From: an uncultured Parabacteroides sp.
GTDB lineage: Bacteria > Bacteroidota > Bacteroidia > Bacteroidales > Tannerellaceae
Reading direction: 5' to 3'
Assembly (NCBI GenBank): GCA_934718155.1
Contig: CAKUZF010000008.1
Coordinates: 1 to 64,000 of the forward strand
Length of the DNA stretch: 64,000 bases
The translations under genes were made by a program, and so were the position numbers. Positions 1 through 6,432 of this stretch are shown here, piece by piece (positions within the stretch are counted from its first letter, which is position 1; each line of letters opens with the position of its first letter). The notes beneath the pieces are model-generated. The model saw only the letters and a list, made by a program, of their open reading frames with translations, was not told the DNA's origin and made no database searches.

Positions 1-2
1 GT

Positions 3-299
3 AAGTTCCTTTATGGCAACCGTGGTCCCATTTGGTATCGTGGCTTGGTGCTGAAGACCAAGAAATGGTCGCCTTTGCCAAGCGATTCTCTTGATATGGT
101 GCTTCAGCGTTACGATGTGGACAGAATCTATGTAGGTCATACGATATTCAAGGACATTAAGCGTTTCTATAAGGGAAAGGTCATTGCAGTGAATGTTGAC
201 AACCTAGAAAACTATCTTCACCATCGTGGCAGGGCTGTCCTGATAGATGAGGATAAGGTATATGTTGTCGGTGACAAGGGAATTAAGCGCAAGCTGTAG
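3..299 (+). CDS. Metallophosphoesterase, C-terminal part (cut by window edge)
   Basis: The reading frame is open from the window edge and ends with TAG at 297-299, so only the last 98 residues are visible. The segment GPIWYRG, followed about 30 residues later by VGHT, is the typical end of calcineurin-like phosphoesterases, where the GH histidine is a metal ligand. The family hydrolyses phosphate esters, but the substrate cannot be read from this fragment. The next codons in the same frame belong to a transposase remnant, so the gene sits directly against mobile-element debris. The apparent TTG start at 45 is internal; the true start lies upstream of the window. Confidence 0.75.
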   Translation, partial: KFLYGNRGPIWYRGLVLKTKKWSPLPSDSLDMVLQRYDVDRIYVGHTIFKDIKRFYKGKVIAVNVDNLENYLHHRGRAVLIDEDKVYVVGDKGIKRKL

Positions 300-518
300 A
301 ATGCATATAAAAAGGAAGCCTTCCTGCTACTAACGTCTGAAGAGGGCTTGAAACACAGAAGCCAGCGACCGATAGAGCCGGAAGCTGTATTTGGGCAGAT
401 GAAGGCGGATATGCATTATAAGCGATTCAGGTATTTTGGAATGGACAAGGTTTATATGGATCTAGGATTGTTCGGAATGGGATTCAATTTGAAGAAATAT
501 TTGGGTATAAAACGATAA
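300..518 (+). pseudogene. Transposase C-terminal remnant (IS1182-like)
   Basis: After the phosphoesterase stop the same frame stays open for 72 codons without a start. It contains LLTSEEGLKHRSQRP, then IEPEAVFGQMK, then a segment ending NLKKYLGIKR. The RPIEPEAVFGQ motif is the conserved C-terminal DDE region of IS1182-type transposases. Several hundred upstream residues are missing, so it cannot be active. The stop is followed by the inverted repeat CGATAAAAC/GTTTTATCG at about 513-542, possibly part of the old element end. Confidence 0.7.
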
Positions 519-685
519 AACTCAATTTTGGTTGTTTTATCGTCAGGGATAGCTATGCCCTTTTGTGAACTTCCTGCCTGTTTATAATAGAGAAGATCGG
601 AAAAAGTAAAATTTGCAGACGATATAATATGATTCCCTTTTTGGAATAGGCTACGATACTTCTAGGATTATGCAATAAATAACAT

Positions 686-733
686 AAAAGAGGGTGCGCC
701 ATAGACTTATGACACACCCCCCTCTTTTTTTTT
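686..733 (+). terminator. Rho-independent terminator
   Basis: An AGAGGGTG arm, a loop around ATAGACTTAT and a CACCCCCCTCT arm are followed by nine T. It closes the transposase/phosphoesterase region just before the tRNA promoter. The rest of 519-685 shows no feature I can support. Confidence 0.75.
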
Positions 734-766
734 AGGCAAAAGTGAATAACCTATCCAAATAATTAC

Positions 767-774
767 TACATTTG
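767..774 (+). promoter_or_regulatory. -7 promoter element of tRNA-Ser
   Basis: TACATTTG matches the Bacteroidetes -7 consensus TAnnTTTG and lies 13 bases before the first tRNA base, as expected for transcription starting close to the mature 5' end. A clear -33 TTTG was not seen. Confidence 0.6.
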
Positions 775-787
775 CCCCCGTGAAAAA

Positions 788-874
788 GGAAAGATGCCGG
801 AGTGGTCGATCGGGCCGCACTCGAAATGCGGTGAACGGGCAACTGTTCCCAGGGTTCGAATCCCTGTCTTTCCG
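788..874 (+). tRNA. tRNA-Ser (anticodon CGA)
   Basis: This 87-base class II tRNA has the acceptor arm GGAAAGA/TCTTTCC with discriminator G. The anticodon stem CCGCA/TGCGG encloses the loop CTCGAAA, giving anticodon CGA, which reads UCG. The long variable arm is GAACGGGCAACTGTTC-like and the T loop is TTCGAAT. CCA is not encoded and must be added after transcription. tRNA-Ser genes are common integration targets, which fits the accessory DNA that follows, though no duplicated 3' end was found in the window. Confidence 0.97.
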
Positions 875-923
875 CTGAAACAAAAACGAAGGACTTCACA
901 AAAGCCTTCAAAAAAAATCATTC

Positions 924-956
924 AAAGCACCGTATATCAGCTGATTACGGTGCTTT
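924..956 (+). terminator. Terminator downstream of tRNA-Ser
   Basis: AAAGCACCGTA and TACGGTGCTTT form an 11-bp perfect stem with a TATCAGCTGAT-rich loop, followed by ATTTATTTTT. This fits termination of the tRNA transcript. Positions 957-1039 hold nothing further that I can support. Confidence 0.65.
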
Positions 957-1039
957 ATTTATTTTTGCGCCCCAGCAAGGCGAAGGCTTGAATGTAAGGT
1001 TTAGCCTTCAACATGAAAGCTTATAAAGAAGAATCACAT

Positions 1040-1071
1040 AAAAAAGGTGCACTCGGATAGTGAGCGCACCT
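1040..1071 (-). terminator. Terminator of the Asp-tail gene
   Basis: AGGTGCACTC and GAGCGCACCT flank a four-base loop. On the minus strand the stem is followed by a run of T (AAAAAA on the plus strand), so it terminates leftward transcription from the gene ending at 1192. Confidence 0.6.
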
Positions 1072-1191
1072 GTACTTGTTTTACCAAAGCAGTCCTGCAA
1101 TGAAAGCCAAGGCTACGTTTAATATCGGACATCTCCGGCTCGCGAATCTATATTCAAATCTTTTTCATTTTGAAATGTATTTTGTGTAATA

Positions 1192-1716
1192 TTAGTCATC
1201 GTCATCATCCCAGTCGTCGTCATCGTCGTCATCGTCGTCATCATCCCAGTCGTCCCATTTATGACGCTTATATTTCTTGTATTTTTTGTGATGGTATCTG
1301 TCGTGATGGTCACAATAGGAACAATAATGTTTGTGCCAATATCTGCTATTGAAATCAACCCTGTCATAAAAAGGATTGTAGTAATCGCTTCCCGGTCTGA
1401 TGCCAATTTCAATCAAAACACGATTCCATTTCCGATAACGTTTATAATAATGGCAGATGTCACGTATGTGTTTGCCGGAAGTCCTTGCTATTTCAAGGGC
1501 TAAACCGACATTACCCCAGTCGCGTCCACATTGCCTGTAATAGTCATCCAGAAGACTGCCGCGTGTGTTATACTCCACGCACAATCGTTTCCGGTAGTCG
1601 GACAGTTCTACAGAGGCATATTTATTTGCTCTGCTGATGAACAAGGATAGCCTGTCTTGTGCAAAGATGGAACAAGAAACGGCCATGAGCAATAGTAAAG
1701 TATAAAATTTCCTCAT
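1192..1716 (-). CDS. Secreted protein with basic/His-Tyr region and poly-Asp tail
   Basis: The chosen start gives a clean Sec signal peptide (MRKFYTLLLLMAVSCSIFAQ), which argues against the start 26 codons further upstream. The mature domain of about 110 residues is not a family I recognise. It is followed by a stretch rich in His, Tyr, Lys and Arg, and then a C-terminal tail of almost only Asp with three Trp. An 18-base perfect direct repeat (1201-1218 and 1237-1254) in the tail-coding DNA indicates tandem duplication. Charge-segregated ends like this may bind cations or surfaces, but no function can be assigned. It has its own terminator and appears monocistronic. Confidence 0.65.
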   Translation of the reverse strand: MRKFYTLLLLMAVSCSIFAQDRLSLFISRANKYASVELSDYRKRLCVEYNTRGSLLDDYYRQCGRDWGNVGLALEIARTSGKHIRDICHYYKRYRKWNRVLIEIGIRPGSDYYNPFYDRVDFNSRYWHKHYCSYCDHHDRYHHKKYKKYKRHKWDDWDDDDDDDDDDDWDDDDD

Positions 1717-1803
1717 AAAACAAATGATTGGTAAAATTATGGATAAAGATACTATAAAATCATGAGATAATGCATCGCATCTGAAAAAAAACACACCCCT
1801 GGG

Positions 1804-2274
1804 CTACAGATTTGTGCCATTCTTTCTATAAATCATGTAATTGGGGTTATCTTTTCCGGAATTTGGATAGTCTATGTCCGGTGTGATTGTTTGCTCCAAA
1901 TATAATAAGGTGCATAGCTGATGGTACAACTTAATCGGCTTTTGACTTGATGTAATCCAATGAAGAGTAAGCCGATTCGGCAATTGAGGCTTCAAGGCAA
2001 AACGCCTGTTCCATATACGTGCATGATGGGCACAGCAATTGCGAAGTACGGTAATGCACCTTATCCAACTTTCCAAATAAGTGTATTGAGGAAGTCCAAA
2101 CTCTCTTGCCACTTGTTTCTTTAATCGATTGTCATTAAACAGGCAAAACTGTCGGTCTTGCGCAACCCAGTCGATTGGAAATGGATTATCACCTTTTCGC
2201 AAAAAGACACGCAGGAAACGTCCTTGAAGGCAAAAGGGGAAAAACAAAATCAACTTTTTTGCGGATTTTTTCAA
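1804..2274 (-). pseudogene. Truncated Abi_2 (AbiD/AbiF-type) abortive-infection protein
   Basis: The central and C-terminal part carries the Abi_2 (PF07751) signature: RLKKQVAREFGLP, then SWIRCITVLRNCCAHH and RIWNRRF. Abi_2 proteins are phage-exclusion factors of about 300 residues. Here only about 110 convincing residues remain, and the first 45 codons of the open frame do not resemble the family. The 5' half therefore seems to have been lost, with the junction near 2,140-2,280, where the HigBA promoter region begins. An inactive relic is the best reading. Confidence 0.65.
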
Positions 2275-2284
2275 ATAAAAGCCT

Positions 2285-2292
2285 TATCTTTG
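2285..2292 (+). promoter_or_regulatory. -7 promoter element of higBA
   Basis: TATCTTTG matches TAnnTTTG and lies 19 bases before the higB ATG, giving a leader of about 12 bases. This also shows that the upstream in-frame start at 2158 cannot be used. Confidence 0.65.
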
Positions 2293-2310
2293 TACGCAAA
2301 AGATAAAGAC

Positions 2311-2625
2311 ATGATTGTAACATTCGGTAAAGATTATCTTCGCAAACTATACGAAACGGGAAAGGGGGACAAGAAATACCGCTTTCAGCCCGACATCATA
2401 AGACGTTACCGAAAAGGCATTGACCTTATCAAAAACGCAAACAAGATTGAAGACTTGTTCCTGCTTCCATCCTTGCGTTATGAGGTCTTGAAAGGCGACA
2501 AGGCGGGCATTTCGTCCATAAGGGTGAATGACCAATACCGAATCGAGTTTACCGTGTCGGAAGAAGGAAACGAAACGATTGTTTACATCTGCAACATCTT
2601 GGATTTGTCGAACCATTATAAATGA
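2311..2625 (+). CDS. higB: HigB-type toxin (RelE/ParE superfamily)
   Basis: This 104-residue protein fits the HigB/RelE toxin fold, whose members cleave mRNA on the ribosome. It shows the family's basic central helices and the segment LRYEVLKGD followed by SIRVNDQYRIEF, the usual strand layout before the catalytic region. The ATG at 2311 was chosen because a promoter element ends at 2292. It is followed after 7 bases by a HigA-type antitoxin, the toxin-first order normal for HigBA. No frame damage is visible, so the pair may be functional and stabilise this accessory stretch. Confidence 0.85.
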   Translation: MIVTFGKDYLRKLYETGKGDKKYRFQPDIIRRYRKGIDLIKNANKIEDLFLLPSLRYEVLKGDKAGISSIRVNDQYRIEFTVSEEGNETIVYICNILDLSNHYK

Positions 2626-2632
2626 TTGAGTT

Positions 2633-3007
2633 ATGATTGAGGTTAAAGGAATTGACCCTAAAATGATTGCCAACAACATTGAGCCTTACGAACCAACCCA
2701 TCCGGGCGAACTGCTCAAAGACGAAATAGAATGCCGGGGATTGTCGCAAAAACAACTTGCGGATGAGATGGGCGTGTCTTACACCGTCTTGAACGACATC
2801 GTGAATTGCAAACGCCCAGTAAATACAAGATTCGCCCTTTTGTGCGAAAAGGCAATGGGCATCCCGGCTTATATGTTGTTGCGGCTGCAATCCGATTACG
2901 ACATGATTACAGCAAAACGAGACAAGACGTTTGCGCAACGTCTTGCCGGAGTAAGGAGAATTGCTTGTCAGTACCACACAAGTAACACTCCAGTGTCAGC
3001 AAGCTGA
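2633..3007 (+). CDS. higA: HigA-type antitoxin (XRE-family HTH)
   Basis: The protein has the HigA layout: an N-terminal segment with PTHPGELLKDEI, then a helix-turn-helix around LSQKQLADEMGVSYTVLNDIV, then RPVNTRFALLCEKAMGIPAYMLLRLQ. HigA neutralises HigB and represses the shared promoter. The last 14 or so residues are encoded by the first units of a 22-bp tandem array that begins near 2969, so the original C-terminus has probably been extended or replaced by the repeat; this may not affect the DNA-binding core. Confidence 0.88.
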   Translation: MIEVKGIDPKMIANNIEPYEPTHPGELLKDEIECRGLSQKQLADEMGVSYTVLNDIVNCKRPVNTRFALLCEKAMGIPAYMLLRLQSDYDMITAKRDKTFAQRLAGVRRIACQYHTSNTPVSAS

Positions 3008-3056
3008 TACTGCAGTACCACCCGAGTGAAACTGCAGTACCAGTTAAGCGGTACTA
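2969..3056 (+). repeat. 22-bp tandem array (four units) at the 3' end of higA
   Basis: The 4-mer CAGT recurs at 2969, 2991, 3013 and 3035, an exact 22-bp period. Three units begin CAGTACCA. Unit ends are self-complementary (CAGT...ACTG), and unit two is nearly a perfect palindrome (TCAGC/GCTGA inside). A TGAAA-like core is phased at 2983, 3005 and 3027. The array overlaps the last codons of higA. Related 22-bp arrays occur near 40,341 and 59,262. Confidence 0.75.
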
Positions 3057-3092
3057 AAAGTGGTACTGAGAAAAGATATACAGTATTTTTAC

Positions 3093-3384
3093 TAATTTTG
3101 CAGACAAAGATGTGTTGAAAGATACTACCGTAAACCTGTTGCACGTGGCTACAAACGTATCTTGGAAGCTGTCAGCGCATACAAGTTGTTGCCGCCCAAA
3201 ATGGGAGTATAAATAATTCAGATGTGCAGAAATTGTTAAATTCCAGTAAAACTACTGCTTATCGAATTTTGTCGCAACTGGATAACTGGCTGGAAATACA
3301 AGGAACAACAGGAAAAGGCACTCATTATACACTTAAAGGGTTCACAAAGGGTTCACAAAGGGTTCATAATTGAATGTTTTTGCT
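3093..3384 (+). pseudogene. Degraded gene remnant with winged-helix end
   Basis: A -7-like TAATTTTG at 3093-3100 is followed by two frames with protein-like sequence. First comes ARGYKRILEAVSAYKLLPP (about 3144-3200). Then, in another frame, NNSDVQKLLNSSKTTAYRIL continues to TTGKGTHYTLKG and a stop near 3372. The second part resembles the C-terminal winged helix of AlbA_2/RecG-like or Fic-type proteins. With no start and a frame change it is a relic. The 11-base unit GGGTTCACAAA is repeated at its 3' end. Confidence 0.4.
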
Positions 3385-3454
3385 TTTATAAAATGCAAAA
3401 CTTACTGTTTAACAAGCATTTGAAAACCATTAAAAGGGTTCACAAAGGGTTCAT
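3336..3454 (+). repeat. Short direct repeats AAAGGGTTCAC
   Basis: AAAGGGTTCA occurs three times in a row at 3336-3367 and twice more at about 3432-3454. The unit is 11 bp, half of the 22-bp period seen elsewhere in this window. The first copies fall inside the last codons of the degraded winged-helix remnant. Confidence 0.65.
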
Positions 3455-3458
3455 CGAA

Positions 3459-3488
3459 AGAGAGTGAAATCAATCACTCTCTTTTTTT
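3459..3488 (+). terminator. Rho-independent terminator
   Basis: AGAGAGTGA and TCACTCTCT form a 9-bp stem around AATCAA or similar, followed by a T run, right after the repeat-bearing gene remnant. Confidence 0.75.
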
Positions 3489-3525
3489 ATACCCTTTTCA
3501 ATTCTGCAACAAATGGTTGCACTTT

Positions 3526-3678
3526 ATGGCAAACAGAATGACCCCGCCCGCAGAGGGGCAGGAAAAAGACGTGCTGCTGATCTTGGATAAACAGCAGGGC
3601 AAAGAGCCGTTGAAACAGGGTCAAGACAAGTTCGAAGCCATAGCCACCCTGCGACGGGAAAGGATGCCTTCATATTAG
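3526..3678 (+). pseudogene. Fragment resembling the start of a DUF3945-type mobile-element protein
   Basis: An ATG opens a 50-codon frame containing DVLLILDKQQGK. This resembles the beginning of DUF3945 proteins carried by Bacteroidales conjugative elements, which run to several hundred residues. The frame soon ends. About 30 bases further on, a truncated HlyD gene ends on the opposite strand, so the region 3,680-3,710 looks like a recombination or deletion joint. The family call rests on one short segment. Confidence 0.35.
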
Positions 3679-3709
3679 AATTAATAAGTTTTAATAAACG
3701 TTAGTTATT

Positions 3710-3919
3710 TCATAGCATAAATAGATGCTGTAAGATACTTTCTCCTTGTGAATGAGGATAGGGCACAAAGCAAACTATTGATAGTAATATTAGGAAAATG
3801 GCTACTATTATTAAACTACCCCATCGTACTAATGCTGGAGGTATTTCTCCCAAAAGATTACGGACTTTCTCAGATCGTAACTTTAATTCAAATGAATCTT
3901 TTTTGTCAGAGTGTATCAT
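3710..3919 (-). pseudogene. Truncated HlyD-type adaptor of the peptide exporter
   Basis: The 69-residue product matches only the N-terminus of HlyD-family membrane-fusion proteins found next to C39 ABC exporters: KLRSEKVRNLLGEIPPALVRWG, one membrane helix at about residues 34-52, then PYP. After that point a normal adaptor continues for about 350 residues of periplasmic coiled coil and barrel; here the frame stops within 15 residues. Its ATG overlaps the stop of the preceding small ORF by four bases, so it was once translated as part of the operon. The complete type I adaptor needed to reach the outer membrane is absent from the window. Confidence 0.65.
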
Positions 3920-4212
3920 ATTCTATTCTTCAATGATTTCTTTAAAATTGCACCAATTGCGAATGTTTCGATATAGTTCTGAAGTTCCTTTGGGGACAAA
4001 AGGGAGCATCCTTCTGTCTTAGGAACAATCCTTACGTCAAAAGGCTCTTGCCATTTAAGGTGTAAACGGGAGACAGAACAGAACTTGAATATAGAAACCG
4101 ATAGAGTTCTTGCTTGCCGAAAGCCCACACTTAACAATATTACTTTAATTGTCAAATTGTCAGCATAGTTGCTTAGGACACACATAGTTGGATTTAAAAG
4201 ATTTAATTCCAT
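3916..4212 (-). CDS. Unknown small protein between exporter and adaptor
   Basis: This 98-residue frame sits 17 bases after the exporter gene, and its stop overlaps the HlyD start (ATGA), a spacing that suggests a translated operon member. No signal peptide or clear membrane helix is visible. The C-terminal half ends with LLSPKELQNYIETF. I do not recognise the family. Genes in this position could be immunity or chaperone proteins, but that is only a guess from context. Confidence 0.5.
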   Translation of the reverse strand: MELNLLNPTMCVLSNYADNLTIKVILLSVGFRQARTLSVSIFKFCSVSRLHLKWQEPFDVRIVPKTEGCSLLSPKELQNYIETFAIGAILKKSLKNRI

Positions 4213-4229
4213 ACCATTATTTTAAATAC

Positions 4230-6419
4230 TTATGTTCCTAATTCAAGCTGATTCTTAACTAAATTGTAATATGCACCTTTCTTTTCTATGAGAGAAGTAT
4301 GATTACCTATTTCAACTACCTTTCCTCCGTCTACTACAATGATTTGGTCAGCGTTTTTGACCGTTGATAGCCTATGGGCTACCACAACTACGGTACGGCC
4401 TTTGTAGAAAGCATCCAGATTCTCAACTATTGCCCTCTCATTTTTGGCATCAAGGGCATTGGTAGCTTCATCCAAAAAGATGAAATCCGGATTCTTATAG
4501 ACTGCACGAGCTATGAGTATGCGTTGTTTCTGTCCTTGGCTCAATCCTACTCCGTCTCGTCCGATAATGGTCTCGTATTTTAATGGAAGCCCCGTCACAT
4601 AGCTATGGATATTTGCAATTCTTGCAGCTTGTTCAAGTCGTTTCACATCTATCTCTCCATCATCTACAGCTATGTTACGAGCTATGGATTCTGAGAAAAT
4701 CACCCCATCCTGCATTACCACTCCACAATGACGACGCCACCACATTAAGTTATATTCATTGATATTGCGCCCAGCTATAAAAATAGAACCAGATATAACT
4801 GGATAATAACCGAGCATGAGTTTGATTAGTGTGGTTTTACCACTACCAGATGCTCCTACTATAGCAGTTACTTTCCCTTTCGGTATATCAAATGATACAC
4901 CATCAAGTGTCTTTTTCAAAGCATGGGGATCGTATTTGAAATCTATGTTTTCTATTTTAATTGATTTTTCAGAGTCAAATGTTTTTGCTTGGTTTTCTTT
5001 AGACTCTTCGTTTTTACCTTCATGAATTTCGTTGATTCTTTCAAGGGAAATCTTCACATCTTGTAAAGAATAGATGAATGACATAGTCTGTTCTACCGGA
5101 GAGTTGAGCTGCCCCACAATATACTGGATGGCAAGCATTGCACCAAGTGTAATCTGACCATTTATCACTGCAGTCGCAGCAAGAACTGTAATCATTATAT
5201 TCTTGACCTCATTAATGAATATAGAGCCGGCTTCCTGTGTCTGTTGCAATTTAAGCGATTTCATTTGGACACCGAATAAATCAGCTTGAGCATCTTCCCA
5301 TTCCCACCGCCTGCGTTGTTCACAGTCCTGTAACTTTATCTCCTGTATTGACGTGATGAATTGGTATGTCTTGTTTTGGTTAATTGCCTGCTGTTCAAAC
5401 AGCTCATAATCGAGCACTTTGCGACGTCGCAGGAATGAAGAAATCCATAATCCGTAAACCACGCTTCCCATAATAAAAACACCGAATATTATCTTATTGT
5501 AAATAAACAGGACTAAACCGAATATAATGAAACTTAGAAATGTAAAAACTACATTTAGAACCTGTCCCGTAAGGAAATTTTGCACGCGCGAATGATCTTC
5601 AATACGTTGTAATAAGTCGCCCATGAGTTTTGTGTCAAAAAATGCCATCGGTAACTTTAGCAACTTGATAAAGAAATCACTTACCAAAGAAATATTTATT
5701 CGCATGGAGATATGAAGTAGCAACCACCGGCGTATAAAATCTGTTGCAGTTCGTCCAGTGACAATCATCAGCTCTCCCAATAGGACAAGCCAAATAAATT
5801 TTATGTCATTATGCTTTATCCCAATGTCAACGATTGCCTGGGTTAAAAAAGGCATAATAAGCTGAAGCAAACACCCCAGTAACAGACCTAAAATTATTTG
5901 AATAAAATATTTTCTATATTGTAATATATAGCCTAACAAAAAGTTAAATGAACGTTTATTGACTTGTTCATCCAATGTATTTGCTTTCAAAAAAGTTTCA
6001 GTAGGTTCAAGAAACATTACTATACCTTTTTCTTCTACATTTGAAACAGTGCTAATCCAATGTTTCTTGAATTCTTCGAATGAATAGCATAATAATCCTT
6101 TACCTGGATCTGCGACATAAAACTTTTTTTGTTCTTTTATTTTATACAAAACAACAAAATGATTCTGATTCCAATGAAGAATACAAGGTAATAATTCACT
6201 ATTGAAATGATTTATTGAGATTTTTATTGAAGTAGCATTAAACCCCAGTTTAGTAGCTGTCTTGATTAAACTGAATAATGAGACACCTTCACTTGTGGGA
6301 ACACATAGATTTGATAGATTATATTGATCAATATTATGTCCATAATGTCTACAAATCATTTGTAAACATGCTACACCACAAGACATACTGTCACGTTGTC
6401 TGCAAAATTTAAATCCCAT
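4230..6419 (-). CDS. Peptidase-containing ABC exporter (C39 protease, PCAT)
   Basis: This 729-residue protein has three parts. Residues 1-140 form a C39 cysteine peptidase with Gln8, Cys14 (SMSCGVAC), His87 (NHFVVL) and Asp104 (ADPG), which removes leader peptides after a double glycine. A six-helix membrane domain spans about 165-440. The ATPase has Walker A GASGSGKTT at about 523, signature LSQGQKQR at about 630, Walker B FIFLDEAT at about 650 and an H loop at about 681. All catalytic residues are present. It lies downstream of GG-leader precursor genes in the same operon, so it probably cleaves and exports those peptides into the periplasm. Confidence 0.93.
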   Translation of the reverse strand: MGFKFCRQRDSMSCGVACLQMICRHYGHNIDQYNLSNLCVPTSEGVSLFSLIKTATKLGFNATSIKISINHFNSELLPCILHWNQNHFVVLYKIKEQKKFYVADPGKGLLCYSFEEFKKHWISTVSNVEEKGIVMFLEPTETFLKANTLDEQVNKRSFNFLLGYILQYRKYFIQIILGLLLGCLLQLIMPFLTQAIVDIGIKHNDIKFIWLVLLGELMIVTGRTATDFIRRWLLLHISMRINISLVSDFFIKLLKLPMAFFDTKLMGDLLQRIEDHSRVQNFLTGQVLNVVFTFLSFIIFGLVLFIYNKIIFGVFIMGSVVYGLWISSFLRRRKVLDYELFEQQAINQNKTYQFITSIQEIKLQDCEQRRRWEWEDAQADLFGVQMKSLKLQQTQEAGSIFINEVKNIMITVLAATAVINGQITLGAMLAIQYIVGQLNSPVEQTMSFIYSLQDVKISLERINEIHEGKNEESKENQAKTFDSEKSIKIENIDFKYDPHALKKTLDGVSFDIPKGKVTAIVGASGSGKTTLIKLMLGYYPVISGSIFIAGRNINEYNLMWWRRHCGVVMQDGVIFSESIARNIAVDDGEIDVKRLEQAARIANIHSYVTGLPLKYETIIGRDGVGLSQGQKQRILIARAVYKNPDFIFLDEATNALDAKNERAIVENLDAFYKGRTVVVVAHRLSTVKNADQIIVVDGGKVVEIGNHTSLIEKKGAYYNLVKNQLELGT

Positions 6420-6432
6420 AATCCTTTACAAT

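Noticed and set aside
794..991. Plus-strand 65-codon frame
   Set aside because: It runs through the tRNA-Ser gene and its terminator; the protein sequence is a translation of tRNA.
2158..2310. 51-codon N-terminal extension of HigB
   Set aside because: It spans the -7 element at 2285-2292 and does not resemble HigB; the ATG at 2311 is adequate.
2969..3056. CRISPR array at the 22-bp repeats
   Set aside because: Units are contiguous with no distinct repeat and spacer parts of usual length, and no cas gene lies in the window. The same applies to the arrays near 40,341 and 59,262.
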